NCBI RefSeq assembly: GCF_019049245.1
Contig: NZ_JAGMUK010000218.1
Location: forward strand, 186,001 to 250,000
Direction: 5' to 3'
Source: Streptomyces sp. AC555_RSS877
Lineage (GTDB): Bacteria > Actinomycetota > Actinomycetes > Streptomycetales > Streptomycetaceae
Length of the DNA: 64,000 bases
The notes under the pieces are model-generated. The model saw only the letters and a list, made by a program, of their open reading frames with translations, ran no database searches and was not told where the DNA came from. This document shows positions 57,771-64,000 of the stretch, in pieces. Each line of letters opens with the position of its first letter. The stretch's first letter is position 1. A program made the position numbers and the translations under genes.

Positions 57771-58220
57771 ATGAGCACAGCGGACGACCTGCCAGTCGTG
57801 AAGACACTCGAGGAAGTCGCCGATCTGGTCGAGCGGCACCACGGCCTCTACGTCCGCTGGTCCCGCGGCCCCGAGGTCGACCTCGCCGACGCCTCCAGCA
57901 CGGACGACCTGACGGGCGTACGCATGTCGGGGCTGTCGGCGAACCCGCTCGACGTCGAGGAGTGGTGGGACGGGCGGCCCGTGGAGGTGTGGGTCGCCCG
58001 CCGTCTGTACGACTACTCGCATCTGCCGCACGAGAAGGGCCCCGGGGTGTACCCGTGGGTCCTCAGGGGCCGGGAGACGGGCCGGGGGCCCGACAACGAG
58101 CCGCTGGTCGCGAACGTCCGGCCGATGTGCCGGCTCGCCGCAAGGACGATCGACGAGGCGCGCGACACAGTGGACCGCCAGGACACTTCCTGGGGTCCAC
58201 TGCGCCGCCCCGGCCGCTGA
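57771..58220 (+). CDS. DUF6098-like protein
   Basis: A 149-aa soluble Streptomyces-type protein like the DUF6098 family: LEEVADLVERHHGLYVRWSRGPEVDLADASSTDDLTGVRMSGLSANPLDVEEWWDGRPVEVWVARRLYDYSHL is the conserved part. Function unknown. The sequence is rich in Trp/Arg/Asp pairs with no catalytic motif I can name. ATG 57771 is set by GAGGGAGG upstream. A possible SigB-type promoter precedes it, fitting a stress gene. Convergent with the WhiB gene (12 bases). Confidence 0.75.
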   Translation: MSTADDLPVVKTLEEVADLVERHHGLYVRWSRGPEVDLADASSTDDLTGVRMSGLSANPLDVEEWWDGRPVEVWVARRLYDYSHLPHEKGPGVYPWVLRGRETGRGPDNEPLVANVRPMCRLAARTIDEARDTVDRQDTSWGPLRRPGR

Positions 58221-58232
58221 CGCGGCCCCGTC

Positions 58233-58484
58233 TCACCCGGAGTTCCTCCGGGAGCCCGCGCGCCGCCTCAGCGCACGGCGTTCGTTCTCGCTCGTCCCGC
58301 CCCAGACACCCAGGGTCTGCCCGGTGTCCAGCGCCCACTGCAGGCACTGCTCCCGGACCGGGCAGCGCCGGCAGACGGCCTTCGCCTGCTCCTGCTGCAC
58401 CAGCGCCGGGCCGGTGCTGCCGATCGGGAAGAAGAGATCGGGGTCCTCCTGGCGGCACGCGGCATGGTCTCGCCAGTTGTCCAT
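58233..58484 (-). CDS. WhiB-family iron-sulfur regulator (WblE-like)
   Basis: An 83-aa Wbl protein with four Cys (ACRQEDPDLFFPIG, then CRRCPVREQC), which ligate a [4Fe-4S] cluster, and the sigma-binding turn GVWGG followed by a basic tail (RRALRRRAGSRR). The FFPIGSTGPALVQQEQAKAVCRRCPVREQCL wording is closest to WblE-type paralogues of Streptomyces. It should bind region 4 of the main sigma factor and respond to oxygen or NO. ATG 58484 with AGGTGAC upstream. The saccharopine-dehydrogenase-like gene lies upstream on the same strand, 177 bases away. Confidence 0.93.
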   Translation of the reverse strand: MDNWRDHAACRQEDPDLFFPIGSTGPALVQQEQAKAVCRRCPVREQCLQWALDTGQTLGVWGGTSENERRALRRRAGSRRNSG

Positions 58485-58661
58485 GAAATGTCACCTGCGA
58501 TCGAAAGTCGTGTGCCCTCGGGATTTCCTTACTCGTTTCCGGGTCACCTGTCGATGCGTGGGTGAAACAACCGAGTCCTGTGCGACGCGAGGCCGGTGCG
58601 GCACGAACGCGGTGAAAAGCGGCCGAAGGGCGCGGTCGAAAGACGTGGCCGGGAGGCGCGC

Positions 58662-59882
58662 TCACTGCTCGCGGACGCCCCACGGGGAGTCGTAGGCGGT
58701 CAGCAGATCCAGGAAGGGCCGGGCCGGGAAGGCCTCCGGGCCGAGGACGCCCGCGCCGGTCCAGGCGCCGGTGGCGAGGAGTTCCAGGGCGACGACCGGA
58801 TTGACGGCGGTCTGCCAGACCACCGCCTGACAGCCGTACTCCGCCATGGACCACTGGTTGTCGACCACGTGGTACAGGTACACCTCGCGCGGCGCCCCGT
58901 CCTTGACGCCCCGCACCCAGGTGCCCGCGCAGGTCTTGCCCCGCATCCGCTCACCCAGCCTCGCCGGGTCCGGCAGACACGCGGCCACGACGTCCCGCGG
59001 CGAGACGGCGACCGGACCGGCGGCGCTCGGCACGGTCACCGGGTCGGTGCGGTCCAGGCCCAGCAGGTGCAGCGTCCGGAGCGTTTCGATGAACTCCCGG
59101 CCCAGCCCGTACTTGAAGGTGACGCGGCGCGCGCCGACCCAGCGCGGCACGAGCAGCACCTCCTCGTGCTCCACGTTCACGCACTCCACCGGACCGATGC
59201 CCTCGGGGAAGTCGAAGACCTCGGGCTCGCTGAACGGTTCCGTGGTGAACCACCCCCGGTCGGCTTCGTAGACGACCGGCGGGTTGAGACATTCCTCGAT
59301 GGTGGTCCAGATGCTGAAGGAGGGCGCGAAGCCGTAGCCGTCGACCGTCAGGTTCGCGCCGTCGCGGATACCGATCTCCTCGATCTCGTCGAAGAGTTCG
59401 TCGGCCGCGTACCGGGCGAAGACGTCCGACAGACCCGGTTCCACCCCCATGCCGACGAGCGCCAGAACGCCCGCCTTCTCCCACTCCTGCGCCTGCGCGA
59501 ACTGGTCGTCGCCGAGCTTCACCCCGCACTCCTGGTACGGCCGCTCGGCGTGCGGGCGAGACAGCGACATCGCCATGTCCAGATAGGTGGCGCCCGCCGT
59601 GCGGGCGGCCCGGAACAGCGGCATCACGAAGCGCGGGTCGGTGGCGTTCAGGAGGACGTCGCAGCCGTGCCGCCCAAGCAGCGCCGCCACGGCCGCCTCG
59701 TCGCCGGCGTCCACGCGCTCGGCCAGGAAGCGGCTCCCGTCGTCGCCGAGGGCCGCTACGGCCGCCTCGGCGCGGGCCGGGTCGTAGTCGGCGACCACCA
59801 TCGTGTCGAAGAACGGACGCCGGGCCGCGATCCGGGTGATGGCGGTGCCCACACCACCGGCTCCCACGAGCAGTACACGCAT
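58662..59882 (-). CDS. Saccharopine dehydrogenase-like NAD(P)-binding enzyme
   Basis: A 406-aa protein of the saccharopine dehydrogenase/Lys9 family (also close to carboxynorspermidine synthase). N-terminal Rossmann motif VLLVGAGGVGTAITRIAARR, then VVADYDPARAEAAVAAL; the C-terminal catalytic part has WGVREQ near the end and ATYLDMAMSLSRPH, GVEPGLSDVFARYAADELFDEIEEIGIRDG. It catalyses reductive or oxidative C-N bond formation with an amino acid; the exact substrate is unclear. ATG 59882 with GGAG upstream. It is divergent from a TetR gene over 124 bases that contain an inverted repeat, so TetR control is likely. Confidence 0.9.
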   Translation of the reverse strand: MRVLLVGAGGVGTAITRIAARRPFFDTMVVADYDPARAEAAVAALGDDGSRFLAERVDAGDEAAVAALLGRHGCDVLLNATDPRFVMPLFRAARTAGATYLDMAMSLSRPHAERPYQECGVKLGDDQFAQAQEWEKAGVLALVGMGVEPGLSDVFARYAADELFDEIEEIGIRDGANLTVDGYGFAPSFSIWTTIEECLNPPVVYEADRGWFTTEPFSEPEVFDFPEGIGPVECVNVEHEEVLLVPRWVGARRVTFKYGLGREFIETLRTLHLLGLDRTDPVTVPSAAGPVAVSPRDVVAACLPDPARLGERMRGKTCAGTWVRGVKDGAPREVYLYHVVDNQWSMAEYGCQAVVWQTAVNPVVALELLATGAWTGAGVLGPEAFPARPFLDLLTAYDSPWGVREQ

Positions 59883-59941
59883 GACAAGAACTCCATCGGT
59901 CGAGGTCGACGAGTGGTCGAGAGAGCGGGCCCGGAAGCGAT

Positions 59942-59978
59942 CCAACGCCGTCGGCCCGCGTAAGGTCAATGGCGTTGG
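59942..59978. promoter_or_regulatory. Inverted repeat between SDH-like and TetR genes
   Basis: CCAACGCC (59942-59949) and GGCGTTGG (59971-59978) are perfect 8-bp arms; TAAGG occurs twice nearby (59961, 59981). A likely TetR operator in the divergent promoter region. Confidence 0.4.
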
Positions 59979-60006
59979 CATAAGGCCGCGGGAGGAGACG
60001 ACAGCC

Positions 60007-60768
60007 GTGCCGAAACCAGTGGTTTCCGAGGAGAAGCGGCGCCGGCGCCGGCCCACCCGGAGCGGCACCGTGCTGTCCGAGGCGCTGATCGTGGAGACCG
60101 CGCTGCGCATGCTGCGCGAGCACGGCAGCGCGGGCCTCACCGCCCGCCGCCTCGGCCTCGCCCTGGACGCCGACCCGTCCACGCTCTACCGGTACTTCCG
60201 CGGGATGGACGACCTGACCCTCGCCATCGGCGACGCGCTCCTCGGCCAGGCGCTCGAGGGCTGGCGGCCGACGGGGGAGTGGCGGGCGGATCTGCGCGCC
60301 GTCGGACTGCGCATCCACGCCGAGTACGTCGCCCACCCGCAGGCCGCGCTGCTGACCACCAGCCGGGTCACCGGCCGCGCCAACGAACTGGCCGCCGACG
60401 AGGCGGTCCTGGACCTCCTGCGCCGGGCCGGGTTCCCGCTGCCGGACACCGTGCGGATCTACCACGCCTTCATCGACCAGACCCTGGCCTTCGCCGCCCT
60501 CGACGCCGCCTCGCTCGCCCTGCCGAGCGACTCGCTCCACGCCGACGAGGACGTGTGGCGCTCGACCTACGCCCGCCTGCCCCGCACCACGCATCCCCGC
60601 ATCGCCGAGGCGGCACCTCTGCTGGCCACCCGCATGGTGACCAGCGCCTATCCGACGGCCCTGGACATGCTCCTGGACAGTGCCGAGGCCCAGCTCCAGC
60701 GGTACGCCGAGGGCCTGTCCGGCGGATCAGGTCGCAGGAAATGCGCGGCGCCTCGTCGACGCAGGTGA
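60007..60768 (+). CDS. TetR-family regulator with MITE-encoded C-terminal tail
   Basis: A 253-aa regulator. Helix-turn-helix: LIVETALRMLREHGSAGLTARRLGLALDADPSTLYRYFRGMDDLTLAI; the C-terminal part resembles TetR_C proteins (YHAFIDQTLAFAALDAASLAL). GTG 60007 is set by GGGAGGAG. The 60710-60768 segment, which encodes the last ~19 residues including GRRKCAAPRRRR and the TGA, lies inside a MITE, so the tail does not belong to the family. It is divergent from the saccharopine-dehydrogenase-like gene and probably represses it. Confidence 0.9.
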   Translation: MPKPVVSEEKRRRRRPTRSGTVLSEALIVETALRMLREHGSAGLTARRLGLALDADPSTLYRYFRGMDDLTLAIGDALLGQALEGWRPTGEWRADLRAVGLRIHAEYVAHPQAALLTTSRVTGRANELAADEAVLDLLRRAGFPLPDTVRIYHAFIDQTLAFAALDAASLALPSDSLHADEDVWRSTYARLPRTTHPRIAEAAPLLATRMVTSAYPTALDMLLDSAEAQLQRYAEGLSGGSGRRKCAAPRRRR

Positions 60769-60932
60769 GCGGGGCCTGGTGCGTCGAGCTGCAGGGCGGA
60801 GGAGGGCGTCGACGCGATGGGGGTCCCCCCGCTCGAGCGAGGTCGAGAGTGGGGGAGTCGGCAACCGACGACAACGCCGCAGATCGGCGTGCCAGGCCCC
60901 GCGTCTGCGGCATGATCCGCCGGACAGGCCCT
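60710..60932. mobile_element. MITE, 223 bp, 20-bp perfect terminal inverted repeats
   Basis: AGGGCCTGTCCGGCGGATCA at 60710-60729 is exactly repeated in reverse complement at 60913-60932. Inside are a second inverted pair (60769-60779 / 60892-60902, GCGGGGCCTGG) and a GGGGGTCCCCCCGCTCGAGCG stem near 60826-60860, both typical of the Streptomyces element with these ends. There is no transposase, so it moves, if at all, with an IS5-type enzyme elsewhere. The right side carries TA in CTAG; the left side has GA in its place. Confidence 0.85.
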
Positions 60933-61830
60933 AGCTGCGCAGCGTCTCGGCGGCGGCCGCCACCACCGCCTCGGCCACGGCGGCCAGCGCCGGTGAGTCC
61001 AGCTTCCACTGCTGCCAGTACAGCGGTACGTCGACCGGGCGGTCCGGCGCCAGGGGCACGAGGCGGCCCTCGCGCAGCAGCCGGTCCGCCTGCACCTCGG
61101 GCACCAGACCCCAGCCCAGGCCCGCGGCGACGGCTTCCACGAAGCCCTCCGAGGTGGGCACGGAGTGCCGTACCGCGCTCGCCCCGCCCCTGCCCCGCCG
61201 CAGCCGCCGGACGAACGCGTCCTGGAGGTCGTCGGACCGGTCGAAGGTCATCACGGGCGCATGCGCCAGGGCTTCCCGCAGCGGTCCTGCGAGATGCCGC
61301 TCGGCGAACTCCGGGCTGGCCGCCGCGATGTACCGCATGCGCCCCAGGGGCCTTACGGAGCACCCCGCCACGGCGTCGGGCGACGAGGTCACCGCGGCCA
61401 TCACCCGGCCCTCCCGCAACAGCTCCGCCGTGCGCGTCTCGTCCTCGCGGCGCAGCTCGAAACAGAGCCGCGGTTCCTGCGGGACGCGGCTCAGCGCGCC
61501 CAGAAACCACGTCGACAGGGAGTCCGCGTTCACCGCCACCGACACCAGGGTCGGCTCGTCGTCCCCGCGCATGCCGAGCTCGGCCCGCGCGTCGCGCTCC
61601 AGCCGGGCCAGCTGCCGGGCGAACCGCACCACGACCTCGCCGGACTCCGTCGGCCGCACCGGTTTGGTGCGCACCAGCAGCACCCGCCCCGTGCGCTGCT
61701 CCAGCGCCTTCACCCGCTGACTCACCGCGGACGGCGTCACGTGCAGGGCGGCCGCCGCCGCGTCGAACGTGCCCTCGTCGACCACCGCGAGCAGGGTCCG
61801 CACCTGATCCAGCGGAAGTTCGGTCATCAT
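60931..61830 (-). CDS. LysR-family regulator (ArgP/LysG type)
   Basis: A 299-aa LysR-type regulator. Winged helix: LDQVRTLLAVVDEGTFDAAAAALHVTPSAVSQRVKALEQRTGRVLLVRTKPVRPT, closest to ArgP/IciA/LysG, followed by a substrate-binding domain (about 90-299). It is divergent from a LysE/ArgO-type exporter, the standard pair in which LysG binds Lys or Arg and turns on export. Start ATG 61830 (MM..); GTG 61833 and ATG 61827 are alternatives and the mRNA may be leaderless. The stop codon TAG lies at the edge of the MITE inverted repeat, so the MITE sits right at its end. Confidence 0.93.
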   Translation of the reverse strand: MMTELPLDQVRTLLAVVDEGTFDAAAAALHVTPSAVSQRVKALEQRTGRVLLVRTKPVRPTESGEVVVRFARQLARLERDARAELGMRGDDEPTLVSVAVNADSLSTWFLGALSRVPQEPRLCFELRREDETRTAELLREGRVMAAVTSSPDAVAGCSVRPLGRMRYIAAASPEFAERHLAGPLREALAHAPVMTFDRSDDLQDAFVRRLRRGRGGASAVRHSVPTSEGFVEAVAAGLGWGLVPEVQADRLLREGRLVPLAPDRPVDVPLYWQQWKLDSPALAAVAEAVVAAAAETLRS

Positions 61831-61863
61831 CACGACAGCTAATGGTACGTAAGAATCTTTAGC

Positions 61864-61892
61864 TGTACAGGCACTGATCGTTTCCCTAGCGT
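61864..61892 (+). promoter_or_regulatory. Promoter of the LysE-type exporter
   Basis: TGTACA (61864-61869) and TAGCGT (61887-61892) are 17 bases apart, and the ATG at 61900 is 7 bases further, so the transcript is probably leaderless. The LysR regulator would bind in the AT-rich stretch just upstream. Confidence 0.55.
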
Positions 61893-61899
61893 CGACGTC

Positions 61900-62514
61900 A
61901 TGACCGCCTCCCTGACCGCCGCGGCCGCCGGCTTCGGCACCGGCCTCTCCCTCATCGTCGCCATCGGCGCCCAGAACGCCTTCGTCCTGCGCCAGGGGAT
62001 CCGCCGGCACGCGGTCCTCGCCGTCGTCGGCATCTGCGCCCTGTCCGACGCCTTGCTCATCGCCCTGGGCGTCGGCGGCGTCGGTGCCGTGGTGACGGCG
62101 TGGCCGGGGGCGCTGACCGCGGTCGGCTGGGTCGGCGGCGCGTTCCTGCTCGGCTACGGCGCCCTCGCCGCCCGTCGCGCGTTCCGGCCGGGCGACGCCC
62201 TGCACACCGAGGGCGAGGCGGAGGGGTCGGTCCGGCGAGCCGTGCTGACCTGTCTGGCGATGACGTGGCTCAACCCGCACGTCTACCTCGACACCGTGTT
62301 CCTGCTCGGCTCCGTCGCCGCCGACCGCGGTCCGCTGCGCTGGACGTTCGGACTCGGCGCGGTGCTCGCCAGTCTGTGCTGGTTCACCGCGCTCGGCTTC
62401 GGCGCCCGGCTGCTCGGCCGTTTCCTGACCAGGCCGGCCGCCTGGCGGGTCCTGGACGGCCTGGTCGCCGCCACCATGATCGCCATGGGCCTCATGCTCG
62501 TCATCGGAGCCTGA
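61900..62514 (+). CDS. LysE/ArgO-family amino-acid exporter
   Basis: A 204-aa membrane exporter with six predicted helices. N-terminal GLSLIVAIGAQNAFVLRQGIRRHAV is the LysE/ArgO signature (GAQN-FVLRQG), LTCLAMTWLNPHVYLDTVFLLGSVA the second half signature. It exports basic amino acids (Lys, Arg) or their toxic analogues out of the cell, protecting against accumulation. ATG 61900, probably leaderless. Divergent from the LysG/ArgP-type regulator. Confidence 0.93.
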   Translation: MTASLTAAAAGFGTGLSLIVAIGAQNAFVLRQGIRRHAVLAVVGICALSDALLIALGVGGVGAVVTAWPGALTAVGWVGGAFLLGYGALAARRAFRPGDALHTEGEAEGSVRRAVLTCLAMTWLNPHVYLDTVFLLGSVAADRGPLRWTFGLGAVLASLCWFTALGFGARLLGRFLTRPAAWRVLDGLVAATMIAMGLMLVIGA

Positions 62515-62530
62515 AGGGCCAGAGGAGCAT

Positions 62531-62557
62531 GACAGGCCGGACAGGCCGGACAGGCCT
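62531..62557. repeat. Three 9-bp tandem repeats GACAGGCC(G/T)
   Basis: GACAGGCCG at 62531 and 62540 and GACAGGCCT at 62549, in the gap between the exporter and the MFS gene. No function seen. Confidence 0.6.
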
Positions 62558-62650
62558 GCGGCGGAACTGAGCATGCGGATCCCGGACGCCCGGCCGGTGC
62601 TGCGATAGTGATCCCCGGTCCGAAAGATGTAACGAGCAACCAGGAAGTCC

Positions 62651-63955
62651 GTGGACACCAGCGAGAGCAGCAGCGAACCCCAGACGGCGCCGGACGAGGG
62701 CAAGCAGAGCGCCCGGCGCGGCTGGCGCCGCTGGGCCATGGACACCCGCCCCCTGCGCCGGCCCGCCTACCGCCGCCTGTGGTCGTCGACGATCGTCACG
62801 GCCGTCGGCAGCCAGCTCACCGCCGTCGCCGTGCCCAAGCAGATCTACGACATCACCGGCTCGTCGGCCTGGGTCGGCGCCGCCGCCCTCGCCGGGCTGC
62901 TGCCCCTGATCGTGTTCGCGCTGTGGGGCGGGGCGATCGCCGACAGCATGGACCGGCGCAAACTGCTCCTGATCACCAACAGCGGCATAGCCGTGACGTC
63001 CGTCCTGTTCTGGCTCCAGGCCGCCACCGGGCTGGACTCGGTGGCCGTCCTGATGGTCCTGCTCGCCGTCCAGCAGGCGTTCTGGGGTCTGAACGCACCG
63101 GCGCGCACCGCGTCCATCGCCCGCCTGGTCCCCGAGCAGGAGATGGCCGCCGCGAACGCCCTGGGCTCGACCGTCATGCAGACGGGGCAGGTGGTGGGCC
63201 CGCTGCTCGCCGGCGTCCTCATCCCCGTCATCGGCCTGCCCGAGCTGTACCTCATCGACGCCCTCGCGCTGTGCGTCACGGTCTGGGCGGTCCACCGGCT
63301 GCCTCCGCTGCCGCCCCTCGCCGCCACCGGGCCGGGCCCGCGCCGGGCGGGCGTGCGGGAGATCGCGGCCGGCTTCCGCTACATCTCCCTGCACAAGGTG
63401 CTGCTGCTGTCCTTCCTCGCCGACATCATCGCGATGGTCTTCGGCATGCCCCGCGCCCTGTTCCCGCAGCTCGCCTCCGAGACGTACGCCCCCTACGGCG
63501 AAGGACTCGCCCTCGGTCTGCTCTTCGCGGCGATCCCCATCGGCGCGGTGATCGGCGGCCTGTTCTCCGGCACGTTCTCCCGTGCCCGCAGGCACGGCTG
63601 GATGGTCATCGGCGCGGTCGTCGCCTGGGGCGCCGCCATCACCGGGTTCGGCCTCAGCGACAGCCTGTGGCTCGCCGTGGTCTTCCTCGCCCTGGCCGGG
63701 GTCGCCGACATGGTCTCCATGGTCTTCCGCGGGGCGATCCTGCTGTCCGCCGCGACCGACGAGATGCGCGGCCGTATGCAGGGCGTCTTCACGGTCGTGG
63801 TCGCGGGCGGCCCCCGCCTCGCCGACGTCCTGCACGGCTCGGCGGGCTCCGTCTTCGGCGCCCGCACGGCGGTCGCGGGAGGCGGGATCCTGGTGATGGT
63901 CGTGATGCTGAGTCTGGCCTTCGCGGTGCCGGCCCTGCGCCGGTACCGCATCTGA
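62651..63955 (+). CDS. MFS exporter (EntS-like)
   Basis: A 434-aa MFS transporter with 12 predicted helices after a 35-residue cytoplasmic N terminus. MDTRPLRRPAYRRLWSSTIVTAVGSQLTAVAVPKQIYDITGSSAWVG and the loop GGAIADSMDRRKLLLITNSG (motif A, G-x3-D-x2-RR) match the EntS/Bcr-type siderophore and drug exporter group; GLNAPARTASIARLVPEQEMAAANAL is also typical. It uses the proton gradient to export an unknown compound. GTG 62651 with CCAGGAAG upstream. No biosynthetic genes adjoin. Confidence 0.92.
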   Translation: MDTSESSSEPQTAPDEGKQSARRGWRRWAMDTRPLRRPAYRRLWSSTIVTAVGSQLTAVAVPKQIYDITGSSAWVGAAALAGLLPLIVFALWGGAIADSMDRRKLLLITNSGIAVTSVLFWLQAATGLDSVAVLMVLLAVQQAFWGLNAPARTASIARLVPEQEMAAANALGSTVMQTGQVVGPLLAGVLIPVIGLPELYLIDALALCVTVWAVHRLPPLPPLAATGPGPRRAGVREIAAGFRYISLHKVLLLSFLADIIAMVFGMPRALFPQLASETYAPYGEGLALGLLFAAIPIGAVIGGLFSGTFSRARRHGWMVIGAVVAWGAAITGFGLSDSLWLAVVFLALAGVADMVSMVFRGAILLSAATDEMRGRMQGVFTVVVAGGPRLADVLHGSAGSVFGARTAVAGGGILVMVVMLSLAFAVPALRRYRI

Positions 63956-63959
63956 CGTC

Positions 63960-64000
63960 CTACAGGGCGCTCCGCCTGCCCGTCGTGTACTGCTCCATGA
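63960..64000 (-). CDS. Possible C-terminal end of a gene beyond the right edge
   Basis: On the minus strand a TAG at 63960-63962 closes a frame reading ...MEQYTTGRRSAL, open to the window edge. It is too short to identify. Confidence 0.25.
   Translation of the reverse strand, partial: MEQYTTGRRSAL

Noticed and set aside
62531..62557. Triple 9-bp tandem repeat considered as a CRISPR or iteron array
   Set aside because: No spacers and only 27 bases; a simple tandem repeat.
1..64000. Biosynthetic gene cluster, integrated plasmid or prophage
   Set aside because: No PKS, NRPS, terpene cyclase, integrase, replication or phage structural genes were found; the LAL regulator and prenyl synthase alone do not make a cluster.
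1..64000. tRNA or rRNA genes
   Set aside because: No cloverleaf with a TTCGA loop and no rRNA-like stretch was noticed on either strand; tRNAscan would settle it.

Overview
This 64 kb window is chromosomal DNA of a high-GC actinomycete, almost certainly a Streptomyces. GC is very high with G/C-ending codons, GTG and TTG starts are common, and the gene content is typical of the genus: SsgA-like and WhiB-like developmental proteins, a SigB/F-group sigma factor, a clpP3-clpP4-popR locus, F420 and VOC proteins, a streptophobe-family protein and a LuxR-family LAL regulator. No rRNA, tRNA or CRISPR array was found. About 52 protein genes are called, plus two truncated pseudogenes and one MITE.

Layout. 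1-1.7 kb: end of an aldo/keto reductase, a DUF1905 protein, an NTF2-like protein running out of frame into it, and a small orphan gene carrying the only in-frame TTA codon I found. 1.8-9.2 kb: a same-strand block of FHA-FHA-ABC transporter, SH3-like protein, soluble Ser/Thr kinase, CHAT protease-TPR-WD40 protein and a 110-aa trypsin-co-occurring-domain (CU044_2847-like) protein. The last two look like a horizontally acquired conflict or signalling module. 9.2-13.4 kb: streptophobe membrane protein, DUF6777-like protein, anti-sigma kinase and SigB/F sigma factor. 13.7-17.6 kb: methyltransferase, popR, clpP4, clpP3 with an exact PopR-type palindrome, and an epoxide hydrolase. 17.7-25.6 kb: small-enzyme region (VOC proteins, SGNH lipoprotein, RNase HI, SRPBCC protein, FAD monooxygenase, cholesterol-oxidase-like flavoprotein, aldo/keto reductase). 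25.6-30 kb: small orphan proteins, a cluster of inverted repeats, an SsgA-like protein, a conserved 343-aa protein and an F420 enzyme. 30-40.2 kb: serine hydrolase, membrane-anchored pseudokinase, Thr dehydratase-like enzyme, a TPR/polyprenyl-synthase pair, AIM24 protein, a TerD-CAP-CAP fusion and a secreted DD-peptidase-like enzyme. 40.3-42.5 kb: a rearrangement scar where a truncated zinc-ribbon gene meets a decayed GH27 alpha-galactosidase, followed by an SGNH lipoprotein. 42.5-49 kb: LAL regulator and a translationally coupled operon of a REC-TrxR-like fusion, a cyclic-nucleotide-type sensor kinase and a UBP zinc finger. 49-56 kb: VOC, tandem USP, DUF4032, MBL hydrolase, AlkB, TetR with two tandem operators and a KstD-like flavoprotein. 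56-64 kb: DUF488, L,D-transpeptidase-like lipoprotein, a response-regulator/histidine-kinase deletion chimera, DUF6098-like protein, WhiB, saccharopine dehydrogenase-like protein, TetR, a MITE, LysR and LysE, and an MFS exporter.

Working relations. Several neighbourhoods suggest joint function: kinase with FHA substrate transporter; PopR activating clpP3P4 and being removed by Clp proteolysis; anti-sigma and sigma facing each other; the REC-oxidoreductase/kinase/zinc-finger trio; the divergent LysR/LysE exporter pair; and TetR controlling the flavoprotein it overlaps. The strongest candidate for an undescribed system is the CHAT-TPR-WD40 plus TCAD1 pair at 5.8-9.2 kb.
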